A stretch of DNA of 64,000 bases from Tilletiopsis washingtonensis (GCF_003144115.1 NW_020312002.1:228859-292858), one strand, 5' to 3'. Counted from the first letter of the stretch, positions 9,839 through 22,130 are shown. A program made the numbers and translations. The notes: generated by a model not told the origin, from the sequence alone.

Positions 9839-12477
9839 TCACTTGCCAAGCGACACGACGATCTCGTCGTTGTCCAGCAGGTTCCAGTGCGCCAGCGTCT
9901 GCTTGAGCGTCGCTGCCTTGCCGCCGATCTTGAGCTTAAGCTTGGAAGCGCCGACGGCGCCATCGAGCATGGCGTGGACGCGGTCGCGCACCGAGGCAAT
10001 CGTCGCCGTCATGGGCGTCTCCGCGAACACCTCGGTGCGGCCGTCGCACAGCGGGCTCGTGGCGGGCGCGTCGGGGAAGGTGACCTTGAGCGCGATGGGA
10101 TACGGGTTGTAGCGCAGCCACATGTTCTCGTCGTACAGCGCGCCCGACGACTGCTTCGGCAGCGAGTTGACGTTGACCTGAGCGGCGCCTGGCCGCGAGG
10201 GACCTGTCGGTGCATCGGGCGGCGGCTGCAGCGCGCCCATCGCTGCGGGCGCAGTCGGCAGACCGGCGTGCCGCTGTGCGTCCGGCTGTCCGGCAGGGTA
10301 GCCCTCGGCGGGCCGCTTGAGCGCGGCAGAGGGGTCAATGCCCGAGGCGAGGCGCGAGGGATGGATGCTCGGCGCGGAGCCTGACGGGCCAGACGGCGGC
10401 GCCATCGTCGACGGGCCGGCCGCAGCCATGCCAGGCACCTGCGGGCCGATATTGGCCTCGGGCGCGCCGACGTTGAACTTGCGCTGGATCTGCGCCATCG
10501 TCTCCTCCACCTGGCTCGTCTTGTTGAACGTGTCGCGCGTGGCCGTGCGGCTATTGGCGTGGCCATCCCAGATGATCTTCTCGCGCTCGCGCCGCTGCTG
10601 CGCCTCTTGCTCCTCGCGCCGTTTCCGCGCGTCCTCCTCGGCCTCGGCGCCGAAAATGTCCGTGCGCGCGCCGGCGAACTGCCGCAGGAAGCGCGAGGGA
10701 TCTGCGCCTTCTTGCAGCGCATTGTGCTGCGCCCGCTTCGTCTCGAGCTCCTGGCGCTGCTCGCGGAACTTGGGGTTGAGCAGCTCGATGCGCACGTGCT
10801 CGTCCATCTCGGACAGCGGTATCTGCTCGCCGCACACGGGACACTTGGTCGTCTGCGCGTCGGCAGCGGCCTTGCGGTCGGCGAGCGTCTTGGGCACGTA
10901 GCCCTTGCGCACGCGCATCGGCGCCTGCCCGTCCGCGCGCTTGATCTCCTCCACCTGCGGCACAGGCGCCGGCTCCTCGTCGCTGTCGTCGTCCATGTCC
11001 ATCTCCACGTCGTCCTCATCCTGCGCCTGCGCCACGGCGCCCGATCCTGGCCGTGCCGGCAATGATGCACCGGCGGCGTAGGCGGCGCGCTCTGGGTTCA
11101 TCTGGCTGGGCTTGGCGCGCACCGGCTCGGAGGCACCAGCGCTGGCGCCCTCGCCGCCCGGCACGTCCATCAGGCCGAGCAGCTTCGACTCGTCGGCATC
11201 GCCGCCCTCGACCTCCATGATCATGGCGGCCATGCGCTTCTGCGCCATCGACATGTTCTCGATGTCCCGCAACGACATCGGCGGCGGCAGGTCGATGTGC
11301 GCGTCCGTCTCGGTCAGCTCGACGGTGCCCACGACGACAAAGTCGTTCCAGTCGATCTCCATGAAGGCAGCTAGGGCCGGCAGTGTCAGTACGCGGCGCG
11401 CGTCGAGCGGGCCGGCTCCGGACGAATGTCGAGCATGCCCGCGCCGTTGCCTGCCACAGAGACTCACCGCGCTCGCTCTCCTCCTCGGTCTCCTTCAGCT
11501 TTCTCCGCTCGCGCACCCACTTCTCGAACTTGGCGCGCTTGCGTGCCTCCTCCAACAGCTTCACGCGGCCGCCGCCACGGCCTGCACCCAGCGGCGGCGC
11601 CACGCCTGCCGGTGTGACATCGTTGATGCGCTCGAGCGCGTCGGCCGGCGGGTCGAGCACCAGGCGGTATTGCTCGACGATGCGGTTAAAGTAGCCGAAC
11701 AGCGAGTGTGACGGACGCAGGAACTCAAACTGGAACGAGCGTCCCTCACGCGCCAGCACGGCAGATGCAAAGGAGCGACCCTTGCGGGCCGTGTACAGTG
11801 CGGTGAGCTTAAGCACGTCACTGCAGAGGCGGCGTCAGCGCTGCGGTCTCACTCCGACTCGGACAGCCCTGGCAGCCAGGCGAGATCGCAGTCGGCTGGG
11901 ATGCGCGCACTCACAGGTCGACAGCGGTGATGTTCGGCAGGTCAAGCTCAAAGTCGTGCGTCCGCGGCTCTTCCGGCCGGCTGCGCTCCTCTCTCCGCCG
12001 GCGATCCTCCTCCTCCTGCTCCAGCGCCGCCTTCTCGTCTGCGCCGTCGAGGCGCGTAAGCTGGCCGCCGCCGATGCCGCCGGCAGCGTCTGCGGCCTCC
12101 TTGAGCGGGCCGTCGCCGCTCTGCACGAGCTGGATCTTGGCGCGGTAGTAGGCGTTGTACGGATCGCCGTCGGCCATGAAGGCAAACTTGGTGTTGGCGC
12201 GCTCGTCGCCGCGGATCTTGGCCTCAAACTGGGCGCCGTTGCGCGCGACGAACGTGGCCGTCTTGTCGACGATGGCGCGGATGTCGGGCGGCGGGTAGAT
12301 GAGGCCGCCCGAGGCGAACTTGGGCGGCGCCGGCGCGACGGCCGTCAGCAGCGGCTCGTCGGCGCCGCCTGCGCCGGCAGGCGCCGAGGCGGCGACGCTG
12401 GCGGGCTCCTCGACATCCTCGACGAAGGCTGCCTTGTTGACCGGCGGCGGCAGTTTGAGGTCGGCAGAGGGCGCCAT
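9839..12477 (-). CDS. PRP21: Splicing factor 3A subunit 1 (Prp21/SF3A1)
   Basis: Component of the U2 snRNP needed for pre-spliceosome formation. Domain order is typical. A first SURP module (GLIYPPPDIRAIVDKTATFV ... FAFM, about residues 58-105) is followed by an acidic/basic linker. A second SURP module contains ASAVLAREGRSFQFEFL. Next are the PRP21-like region (WNDFVVVGTVEL, PPPMSLRDIENMSMAQK) and a C2H2-like knuckle, KCPVCGEQIPLSEMDEHVRI. A Pro/Gly-rich linker leads to a C-terminal ubiquitin-like domain ending DNDEIVVSLGK. The start at 12477 gives MAPSADLKLPPP. There are three exons, with introns near 11370-11467 and 11815-11913. Its full architecture suggests a functional gene. Confidence 0.93.
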
Positions 12478-12975
12478 GGTGTGGGCGCGAGGGCGTGAGG
12501 GTCAGGAAGGCAGCGGCGGCAGCAGCACGACGTCGAGCGCTCTCACGACGGGCAGCGCGACGTGCGTCACGTGCGCCGCCCAATCCCGCGGCCCTTTGTG
12601 CCTCACTTCAAGCGCTGAGACTCATTGTATTGGCGCTTCAGCTGCGCTTTGTATTCGCCGTGCGCCTGCCGTGGGGTCCCCGCATCGAGGCGCGGCCGGC
12701 CACCTCTGCCGGGCACGCCTGACAGGCGATGGCATGACCCGGCCGCCGACCTTCGCGACCATCACACCGCCTGCGACAGTGCACATTCCGCTCGCCTCAT
12801 CGCTGCGCCGCCGCCATCGCACGGCTGAGCGCTGATACGCCTGCCAGCCTGTCGCTGTGCGTATCGCCCCACCTCGCACCACCGCATCCGCCCCCGGCCC
12901 GGCTTGCGCTTCCCGTGCGAAGATCGCGCCGCCGAGCCTACAGCTTCGCGCAGCTGGCTCGTCAGTGACGCAGTC
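12478..12975. promoter_or_regulatory. Divergent intergenic region SF3A1 / Zn2Cys6 regulator 1
   Basis: About 500 bp between divergent start codons. Two imperfect copies of a TTGTATT(G/C)GC word lie near 12624 and 12648. Otherwise I see nothing specific. Confidence 0.4.
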
Positions 12976-15900
12976 ATGGTCTACCAGAACGGCGATGCGG
13001 CCATGTCCTCCGACAGCTCGGCCGCGTTTGGCTTCTTTGCAGCGCAGCCGTCGCTCGAGCCCACGACGATGCACTCCTCAGCAGAGCGCACGGCGCCGTA
13101 CAGCGCCGGCGGCATGGGCCCGGGACACGGCAGCGCCGCCTCGCCGCCCGTGTCGACCTTCTCGCCGCGCTACGAGGCCGGGCCCTCGTCGCTGCGCACC
13201 AGCGCTCCCGGCGGCCCGGCGTCTGCGGTGATGCGCAGCTACCGCTCGCCTGCTCCGCTGCACTCGCCCAGTTCGGCGCTGCTGGCCGCCGCGCAGGCGC
13301 AGCAGCATGCCGCGGCTGCCGCATCGCAGCACCTGGGCGGCTCGTCGCTGAGTCTGCCGCACCCCTCGCCGTATCCCTTGACGAGTCCAGACTATAATGC
13401 CTTCGAGGAAGGCGGCGCCAGCTCGCGTGGCGGCGAGGCTCGCCGCGACAGCCACATGTCGAGCCCGGACTCCAGCCGCAGCGGCGCAAGTGGCCTGCCT
13501 GTGCCCCCGCGCGGCGCGGCATCATCGTCACGCCTCAAGGAGTCCAAGTCGGCTGCACCGGCGCCTCAGGGCGGAGCAAAGAAGAAGAAGAAGGCTCGCG
13601 TGCAAGAGGAGGACGAGCAGAGCGATGAAGAGGCGGACGCCGATGGAGAGGAGCGCAAGCCTGGCTGGAAGAGACGGTGAGTCGCGGTTGCTCGCAGCAC
13701 TCAGCTCCGCCGTCCCGCTGAACACAGTCCGACCTGTGCAGACGTGTCGTCGTTGCCTGCGATCGATGCCGGCATAAGAAGATCCGCTGCAAGGGCCTGC
13801 CCAATGCGCGCAACATCTGCAACAACTGCGATGGCATGGGCTACGGTGCGTGTGGTGCTGCGGTCCGGCACTGAGGCGTTGTCCTGACACGCCAGTTCGC
13901 AGCTTGCACGTTCGACGTGTCGCCGACGCGCTCGCGCGGCAAGTACGAGATCCTCGAGTCGCGCGCTGCCACACTGCTGTCGGCACTGCGCTCGGTCGCG
14001 CCTGAGCTCGCGGCTCAGTTCGACAACGGCAAGCTCGGTGGTCCGCCCGGCATGCTCGTCGCCAACGAAGCGGCAAAGGCCAGCAGCTCTGCGGCCGAGG
14101 CCGAAGCCGCGCCGCCTAAGTCGCCAGAGCCGGAGTCGACTCTGCGCTCCGACGAGGGCGAAGTCAAGGAGGAGCTCCATAAGTCGTTGATGCTGCCGGA
14201 CGTGGAGGAAGGCAGGCCGAGATTCTTTGGCGGCAGCAGCAGCAACGCCTTCTTCCACGGTCTCGCCAGCAGGCCGCCCAGCCCTGGCGCGATGAGCCGG
14301 CGGCGAGGCACCGAGCACGGCGCCGCAGCGACGCCGCGCGGCTCGGTCTCTGGGCCAGCTGATGGACGCACCGCGGATCGGGCCGGCGGCAGCTCTAGCG
14401 CAGCCGGCGCTGCGCAGGAGCACGCACAGCCGGCGTCTCACCGCGCGGTGAAGCGCTGGGCCGTGCTGCCGCGGCCTCAGACCTCCTACCCCACCAACAG
14501 CCGGCAGTGGGTGCAGAATCTGCGGCGCAAGAACCTGTGCGGCGTCGGCCGCGACGACGAAGACTACGGCAGCGAGGCGTGGCTACGGCGCTACCTGCTA
14601 CCGGAGCGCGATTTGTTGAACTTGTTGTTCAACGTGTACTTCTCGCAGCTGCACCCTCTCATGCCCCTGCTGCACCGCCCGTCGATGGAGCGCGACATCG
14701 AGCTCGGCCGCGCGGAGGACGACATCGCTTTCCGTGGCCTCGTCTTCACGGTCCTCGCCATTGCTTCGCGCTTCACCGACGACCGTCGTGTGCTGGCCAA
14801 CCCAGACGACCCGAACAGCGCCGGCGATCGCTTCGCGGCCGCCAGCAGACTGTACCACCAGGTCCACTCGGCCAGCCTTATCAACGTGCAGGTGCTGCTG
14901 CTCACCTGCACGTTCTCGAGCGCATCGCTCGGTCCAGGCGTCGGCTGGACAGTGCTGGGCGTGGCGATTCGCGCGCTGCTCGACATTGGCGCGCACCAGG
15001 AGCGCGCCTACGCAGGCCTGCCGCTGCTGGAGCAAGAGCTCCGGCGGCGAGCATTCTGGGCCACGCACAGCTTAGACTGCATCATGGCCATAAATTTGGG
15101 CCGCCCGCTCGGTCTACGTCTCGGCGAGTGCCGCGTGAACATGCCTCGCGCCATCTCCGACGAGGCGCTGCTGCACGCCGAGGCCGGCCAGCAGGCCGTC
15201 ATCGACGAGGACGCCTCATCTATGCCTGTGTGCGGCTTCATCCATCTCGTCAAGCTCAACATCATCGTCTCAGACGTCGTGACGACGCTCTACGCCTCGG
15301 GACGCGAGCCCAAGTACGCCGACATGTGTGCGCTAAGCAGCCGCCTGGACGAGTGGGAGAAGAACATCCCAGTGACGCCACACGTGCTGCCCAACGCCCT
15401 CCTGCGCTGCGGCATCGAGGATGTGCGCATGTACACCATCAAGCCGTTCCTCTACAAGCGCGACGAGAGCGACTATCTTCGCAAGGTGAGGCGCGCGTCG
15501 CCAGCTGAAGCATGCGCAGTGCTGATAGGATCTCGCGCAGATGCTCATGCCGCAGTGCGCCGTTGCCGCGCGCAAGTGTCTTAGCAAGGTCATCGAGTTG
15601 CACGAGACGACTAAGGACTCTTCATCCTCCATCGCGATCTTCGATCAGGCGTGGGTGTCGAGCACGACGTTCCTCATCACCATCTGGCACGAGCTGCCGC
15701 CGGAGCGCCTGGCCGAGGATGCGCATCTCGTCGAGGGCACGCTGCACATCTTTGCAAGGCATGATCCTCGCTTCTGGTGGGTTGCGCTCCCACTCGTCTC
15801 CTCTCTACTGCGACTCATCATATGCGCGCTGCAGCTCTGCGCTCTTGCGCCGCGCACACCGCATCCTCTGCACGCTGACCAAGCGTGCTCTGCCGCACTT

Positions 15901-16525
15901 CCCCGACGAGCTTCGCGATCGCGCGGCGTCTCTGATTGCTAGTCACGAGCGCCGGGCAGCAGCGGCTGCTGCCTCCATGCCGCGCGCAGCGCAGACGAAG
16001 AACGGAGCAGGCGGTGCCTCGATGCCCGAGAATGCGCGCCATCTGCCGGCGCCCAGCTCCGCGTCCTCGCGCGCCCTCGGTGCGCCGCACGCCGGCGCGG
16101 CATCGCCTGGAGCCAGCTCGTGGCAGCCCAGTGGCCCGCGCCAGCGACCGGTGAGCCCTGTTGCCATCTCCATGGCAGCATGGAGCCACTGGAACGCTTC
16201 GCGGCCGCTCGAACAAGCGCAGCCTGGCGCGCCGCGCTCTTCTGCGCACGCGCTGGCCGAGAGCAGTGCCGCCTCGCCGGCAGCCAAAGGCACCCTGACG
16301 CCGCTCCTCGCCGCCCTCGAAGACTCGTCCACCGCAGGCTCGTGGTCGCCGTGGGGCTCGTACGACCCGAGCGTGCCGCCGCTCAGCAGCGGCTTCGAGC
16401 TCGACGGCTCACTGCTGCCCAACGACAGCGAGGACCTGGCGTGGGCCGACTACTTCACGCGCTTCCTCTCCGAGAGCACGGCGCTGCCGACCATGACGCC
16501 CGAGGTCGAGTCGAGCCGCCACTGA
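12976..16525 (+). CDS. Zn2Cys6 fungal-specific transcription factor 1
   Basis: Nuclear regulator of unknown target. A disordered Ser/Ala/Gln-rich N-terminus carries a basic KKKKKAR patch and an acidic stretch. It is followed by a Zn2Cys6 cluster encoded across two introns (about 13730-13920): CDRCRHKKIRCKG, then CNNCDGMGYACTF. The six cysteines are spaced C-x2-C-x6-C-x9-C-x2-C-x7-C. The middle part is a fungal_trans domain: FSQLHPLMPLLHRPSM, LTCTFSSASLGPG, ALDIGAHQER-like and RRRAFWATHSLDCIMAI segments. The tail is Ser/Pro-rich. Five introns fit GT/AG, including one after FARHDPRF, where splicing restores the frame into SALLRRAHRILCTLTK. The ATG at 12976 is the first in the open frame. The family is certain, the target pathway unknown. 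Confidence 0.88.
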
Positions 16526-16927
16526 GGAGCATGCTGCACACGCGGCCGGCCGCCGCATACCCACCGTCTCGACATGCTCGCCGCGTTCTAGCTTGTGTAT
16601 ACCAGTCACTGTCCGTCTGCGGCTCATCGCAATACCAGTTGCTGTGAGCACCGAGAAGTGCGGCGACGGTTTGCTCCCCTTCCTGAACACATGCTACAGC
16701 CCATCGCCAGCGGCAGCAGCAGTCGCGCAGCACCTGTGCACCCAAAGAGCTCGTTGCGTCGCGATGGGTGGAGTTGGACAGACGGTGGGGCTTCTACCAT
16801 GTCATTATTTCGTGTGGTGCGGGTTTCTAAGCGCCATAATGGATGGCCCAGGCGGCCTCGTTCTCAAGCTGGATGCGATAGCTCGCCTCGGCTCCAAGCC
16901 GCACCTTGCGCGCGAAACGGAGCTTTC
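16526..16927. other. Convergent intergenic region, regulator 1 / orphan acidic protein
   Basis: These 402 bp contain the two 3' UTRs. They include a few AT-richer patches near 16595 and 16800-16845 that could serve 3'-end formation. No gene is visible. Confidence 0.6.
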
Positions 16928-18540
16928 TCACTTCTTCGCCACGACAGCGCATTCAGGGCGAGACCGCAAAACCCGCAGCGGAGCAGCGTCGTCATCGTTG
17001 CTGCCGACCTCGGCCTCGACCTTGTCAAGGATGGCATGGCGCACCGCCTCGAAGGCCGCAAGCTCCGCCTCGGTGACGAGGCAATAGAGGATGTGAATGT
17101 CGAGGCCTGCTTCGCGCGGCGGAGACTCGACTATGGAGTCAGTGTCGAGTTCTGGCGTGTCGGTCCAGTACGGCGTCGTCGTCCATTCGTCGTCGTACTC
17201 CTCTTCGACGTCGCTCTCGTCTTCAGCGTCGCCGACGTCGAGCTTGTCGGGGACGAGGGACGGCACGTCGCTCTTGCTCTTCTCGTGCGCGTCGCGGTCG
17301 GCGACATCCCTGTGCAGCTTCTCCACGGCTGAGCGGTCCTTGGTCAGCTCGCTCGAGGTTGAGGGCCGGTCTGAGCCAGTCGCCTGTGGTGTCCAACGCT
17401 CCAGGTCTTGGTAGACGCGGCGCAGCAGACACGAGCCGACCGGCGACGGTTGCAGCGGGCGCAGCGACGCCGGGCGGTCATCAAACTTGCGCCAAGACGA
17501 GGGTGAGTCGGTCTCGACGAGGCGCAAAAAGTAGTCGGCTTCGTTGTGCCATTCTTGCAGCTCCGGACTGAGCTTCGAGTAAGCGTCGTCCGCGGCGATT
17601 GCCATGATGAAGGCAGCTGCGGCTTTGATCGGCGAGAGCGGCAGCTGTGCGTGTCATGATCAGCAAATGCCGGAAGACGAGACTGGGCGTACTCACCTGC
17701 ACGATTGGAAGCGGCGGATCGTACTCGAGCGGCCATCGATCTGATCTGGCTGCGATGAGCTTGTGCACGACGTCCAAGTCCTCCTCCGCACCCGTCACGT
17801 TGGTGCGCATCCTTGCGAACGAGTCGTAGAAGCCGCGGTCGACGTCCTCTCCGGCCCTCTTCGTTCGAGGCAGGACTACGATGCGGTAGCGGTAGAATCT
17901 CAATGTCGGCTCGTCTGAGGCATCGTTGAGAGCCATCGCTTGGCGCGCGGACCAGTGCCAAGAAGAGGGTTCTTCGTCACACGCTTCTGCATGGATGGCT
18001 GTGAGACTCTCCTCGAGTGTCTCGACGTAGACGGGCATGTCTAGCGGCACGAAGAACAGATTTTGGACCGTGTGCATGTATACGATCCACTTGCACGAAG
18101 TCACGACCATGTTGTCAAGCGAGACGGTCTTGTTTGCCTCTTTGACCGTGTCGATGCCGGGAAGCTCTCCGACGGCACGCAAGTACATGCACTGAGAGAG
18201 CGCGTCAGCCATTTGTGCTGCTTGGCCTGACGCGGCAACTGACCAGTTGCATGGCGGTCTCCTCGTCCCGAGGCACGACATGCGTGTTTTCTGCGCACCG
18301 GGAGGAGGTGAACAAGTCGAGATCTCGCAGCCGAGGCTCAGGGATCGTCCCGTCGTCTCTTGTCCAGCCATCGAGGTTGCGTCCGTTCGTGTGGTGCACA
18401 CTCAGCAGCTGCGCAGCGGTCGGCAGCTGCACCTCGCCCGACGGCGCATCGCCTCTGGTCTCTTCGTTCCCCGGCTCGCCTGCCAAGCGCAGCGCGCGAA
18501 GCTCAGCGGCGCTCTTGAGCTTCCGTGGCCAGGCGCTCAT
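16928..18540 (-). CDS. Uncharacterised acidic protein
   Basis: I do not recognise this family. Three exons join in frame: MSAWPRKLKSAAELRALRLA to EETAMQL (18540 to about 18243); CMYLRAVGELPGIDTVKEAN to PLPIVQ (to about 17698); and LPLSPIKAAAAFIMAIAA to the stop at 16928. Both introns have proper GT/AG ends, and the last acceptor must be the CAG that yields LPLSPIK. The product is about 500 residues, soluble, with no signal peptide or membrane segment. It has a conserved-looking core (TSCKWIVYMHTVQNLFFVPLD; RFYRYRIVVLPRTKRAG) and an acidic stretch (DVGDAEDESDVEEEYDDEW). Codon use matches its neighbours, which argues for a real gene. Confidence 0.7.
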
Positions 18541-21500
18541 CGTGCGGTGTGCGTGTGTGTGGAGAGGAAGCAAATGGGGAGTGGCTCGGTGAGGGGCCGA
18601 CAGCGCGCAGGTGCTCTCGCGGGTGCGGCCGTTGGTGCCGACACGTGACACATGGCCGCCTCGCTCAGCGCAGAAGCCGCTCTACGTCGAAGCTGGCGGC
18701 CCCACCCGGTAGGCTCGACTCCTGCTGCAGCCTCAGGACATTGAACGTCTGCCGGTCAGCGCGCTGAGAGCTGACCGCTGCCGGCGAGGGAGAGCAAGTC
18801 GCGTGCGGTACGTTGGGCGTCGCAGCTTGCGCTGGCCGCACGCATGCGGGGTGCGTCCAAGGATGCAAGCCGCGTAGCCGCACGAGAGCCGGATGCTCGG
18901 AGCACGTCGGTGTGTCGGACCATCAGATTCTGCAGCTGACCCTGCGCAGCGAGAAGGAGCATTCAGCTCACCGCCAGGCGGGGCGAGGAGGCATGCGATG
19001 GGAGCGCCCGATCATCCACGCCGGGTCCGTGGCGCTCTTGCGCGGTGACAGACGCCATTTCCGCCGATTGGGCTGCGAGCACGGAGCTTGGACGCCGCAG
19101 CTTGCCGAGGAGGGTGGGCTCAGCGCAGCAGCAGCATGCCATCAGCCATCGCTGGTGCTGGTGCTGTATCACCATGGTCGCCGGCGCGAGCAGGAGAGCT
19201 CACCCGCCGTGGGGTCGGAGGCGTATGCCGCGGCATTACTCCACCGTGCGCAGCAGGCACAGCACAGCCTCGCAGGCATGCACGCTCGCCTTTCGCCGCA
19301 AGGCCTCGGCGCGGCTTCCAGCGCTAGCGCCAGAGGGCTTCCACGCCCACGCCTCTTGATTTGCGTTTGCCCGCCGACGGGTCCAGGCCCTGCCAGCTTA
19401 GCGCGCCGTGCACGTCACAGGTGCAGCGCTGCCGCCAGCCCCGCTGCACGCTGCGGTTGCTGAGCGGAGCCGCTCAAGGGCGCAAGGATGGCAATTCAAA
19501 ATCGGTTCGAGAGCCGCACCTCGTCCGAGCGGGAGGTGGCTCGTGCGGCGAGCGTCGCGGTCGCTGCCTCGCGCCGCCCGGCAGACCGAGCGCATCACGC
19601 TGTCAAGAGCGTGCACGCCCGTGCTCCTCGAGCAGCTCGATGAATAGCGACGAAGCCGGCTCACGCTCGTGTGCTGATGCTCGAGGGCCATGCGCGACCG
19701 GAGCGACGCCAGCCATCCGCACGGAGGGCAGCTCTGCAGGGCTGGGCGGCGCCGACCCCACACGTTCGCTGACGGCCTCTCATCCTCGCCTCTCGAGGTG
19801 GCTGACGCCAAGGTGGCAGCTGCAGCTCAGCGCACAGGTGTCGGCGCCCGATCTCACACTCCTCGCTCGTTGGACGCATGTCTCGAGGCTGTATTCTGGC
19901 GGCGGGCGGCGGAGGCTGCGGCTGGCCCAGGCGTGACAAGTCATGCCGCACACTGACGCTGCCTGCAACACCTGATCGTGCAGCGGATGCTGCTGCGTCC
20001 GAGCCGGCGCTCGGAGGTGCTGCACGCCGAGATGCGATGCTGCACCTCATCTTGCTGGCCGCTGCACAAGCGCAGCGGGACGGCGTCTGCACCTGGATCT
20101 GGATGATCTCCAGCCGGCAGCGCGGGGCACGTGTGGGACACACGCTGTCCAGGCACCCGACGCCGGTGCCGAGCATCGCGAGAGCAGAGCTGCAGCTGCG
20201 GCGTGCGACACTCTTGGACCGACCCACGCTGCACGGAAGCTGAGCGGAAGTCCACCGCGGCCGCAGCGAGCAGCTGTGCAGGCCGGCCGTGACCCGAGCT
20301 TTGCGAGCGTGCAGGCCGACGGCGCGGCGTCGGCGCGCGCGCGGCGGAAGCGCCGGCCATCAGGAGGCAAAGTGCTCGACTCAGCCGGAGGCGTCCAATT
20401 TGACGGCGGCTGCGGAGATGAGACCGCGCCTGCTCTTGGCTGCGTGCTGATGCTGCGGCGTCTGCTCCGCGATGGTGCGGCTGCGGCGGCGGCGGAGGCG
20501 AGCGGAGAGAAACGGCGTGCTGGTGGGCGGCTCAGCTTGCGGCAGTAAGAGTCGAGTTGCGCCGAATGCGCAGCACTTCGCGTTGCGCAGCAGCCGTCGG
20601 CATTCGAGGCGTGCATGGCTCGCCGCGTCGTGCGCGTGCCCGCATCGCGGCGCTGCTGCGCGCGTCTCGCACGGGTCTGCGCCGTGCCGTGCTGCCGCGC
20701 CTGCGCTGTGCAGAGACATCGAGGCAAAGCACGCCGCACGCCGCACGCCGGCAGCAGACCGATAGCGTGCCTTTGCGGCAACCCCCAGAGCGCGAGGCGC
20801 GCGCGGGCAGCACGCCGCGGCGAGCCAGCGAGGGCCCAGGGCCCAGGGGGGCGAAGGCAGCGCATCCCTGCCGGCCGGCGCCGGCGCCAGCGCCTGCAGC
20901 GCCGCGGCCAAGCGCGACGCAGCACAGCGCGCAGCAGAGCACGCCGCACGCAGCACACGCATACGCACCCGCCCTTGTGCGTGTCCAGGGGCCATGCGGG
21001 AGCGGCGCCCTTTGCGCGGCGTGGAGTCCGAGCGCGCGGCGCGGCGGCGGGCGTGGCAGCAAGGTGCGGCGGGGCCCTGGGCCTTGATGCCGTGGTGCTG
21101 CTGCGCTGCCTGCCTGCTGCCTCTGCCGCGCCGCGCGCGCCTGTGCCTCTGCGGCTGCCTCTGGGGGCATGCACCCTCGCTCATGCTTGCCGCGAGCTGC
21201 TGTGCTGGGCGCTGCTGAGCTGCAATTGGCGGCTGCTGGCGACTCAGCAAGCCTGCAGTTTGCCGAGCCCTCGCCGCACGCCGTGGCCCCCTGGGTGCTG
21301 GTGCCGCACGCGCAGCCTGCCTGAGCTGCCCCCAGGAGCCGAGCAGGCGCAGCTGCAACCTGAGCGGCGGGCTGTCAGGTCGCGCGGCCCAGGGGCGCTG
21401 GAGCTGTCGCGCGTGAAGGTCGCAGCACGCAGCACGGAGCACGCAGCGCAGCGCCCAGGTGCCGCGTCGCAGCCGCAGCCGCATCCACGGCCAGCTCGCC

Positions 21501-22130
21501 GCTCGCCGCATCCTCCGCTGGCGGCCGGCGTCGCTGCTCTCCTCCGCTCTCCATCCTCCCTTCTCCGCCCGTTCCTTGGCCTGCACCCGCGCGATCATAC
21601 ACACGTCGATCTGCCCGCGCGCCTGCGCCCTTCTCTTTGCCCTCGCCGCCGCCGTCTGCCTTCGCTCCGCCTTGCCTTCTTCGTCCTGCCCCGCTGCCCG
21701 CCCGCCCTTCACCCCTTCGCCTCGATCCGCTTCGCTCCCGTCGTCCATCCTGCTCCTCGCCGCCCTGCCCGCACAGCTGCACAAACGATCCCGCTGTGCC
21801 TGCAAGCCTCCTACTCGCCGTCGTGTCTGCTCTGGAAGCAGCTCAAGACACCGACAGCTCCGCTCGCTCGCAAGTCGCACCAGCGCGTTTCTGTGCGCTG
21901 TGCCTCTCTGCGTCTCACTCCATTCGCAGCTTCGTGCGCACATCGCACCAATCTCGTCTCGCCCTCGGCGCCACCTCGCCTTCGTCGCCTGACTGCACCC
22001 TCACCGGTGTGCCTAGCCGCGCGCCGCGCGCACCGCTCCGACGTCGCTGCTCGCCTTCTTCGCTGCTCAGCAGCCGCCCTCGCCGCAAGCCGAGTCCCTG
22101 GCTGGCGGATCCTCCGTCTCGACGCCGCGG
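18541..22130. other. 3.6-kb region without a supportable gene; leader of Zn2Cys6 regulator 2
   Basis: Many overlapping open frames exist on both strands, but none shows a recognisable domain or a convincing exon series. Open frames are expected by chance at this GC content. The left half (18.6-20.2 kb) holds intron-like 3' ends on the minus strand and a hairpin at 18753-18777. The middle (20.25-21.5 kb) is extremely G/C-rich and simple, with a cluster of CCAGGG/CCCTGG words. The right end (about 21530-21900) is C/T-rich on the plus strand, as is usual near fungal transcription starts. It probably supplies the long 5' leader or promoter of the gene at 22131. An unrecognised gene or non-coding RNA cannot be excluded. 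Confidence 0.5.
18753..18777. repeat. Short perfect inverted repeat (8-bp stem, 9-nt loop)
   Basis: CGGTCAGC and GCTGACCG flank a 9-nt loop. It lies in the gene-poor region. It could be a hairpin, or partly an intron 3' end (CTGAC branch-like site plus CAG) of an unrecognised minus-strand transcript. Confidence 0.45.

Noticed and set aside
11835-12835. Several overlapping frames on both strands at the SF3A1 5' end
   Set aside because: They are shadows of the SURP-containing exon.
19496-19520. tRNA T-arm-like GGTTCGAG word
   Set aside because: The adjacent bases do not form a 5-bp T stem and no acceptor or anticodon arm can be built around it.
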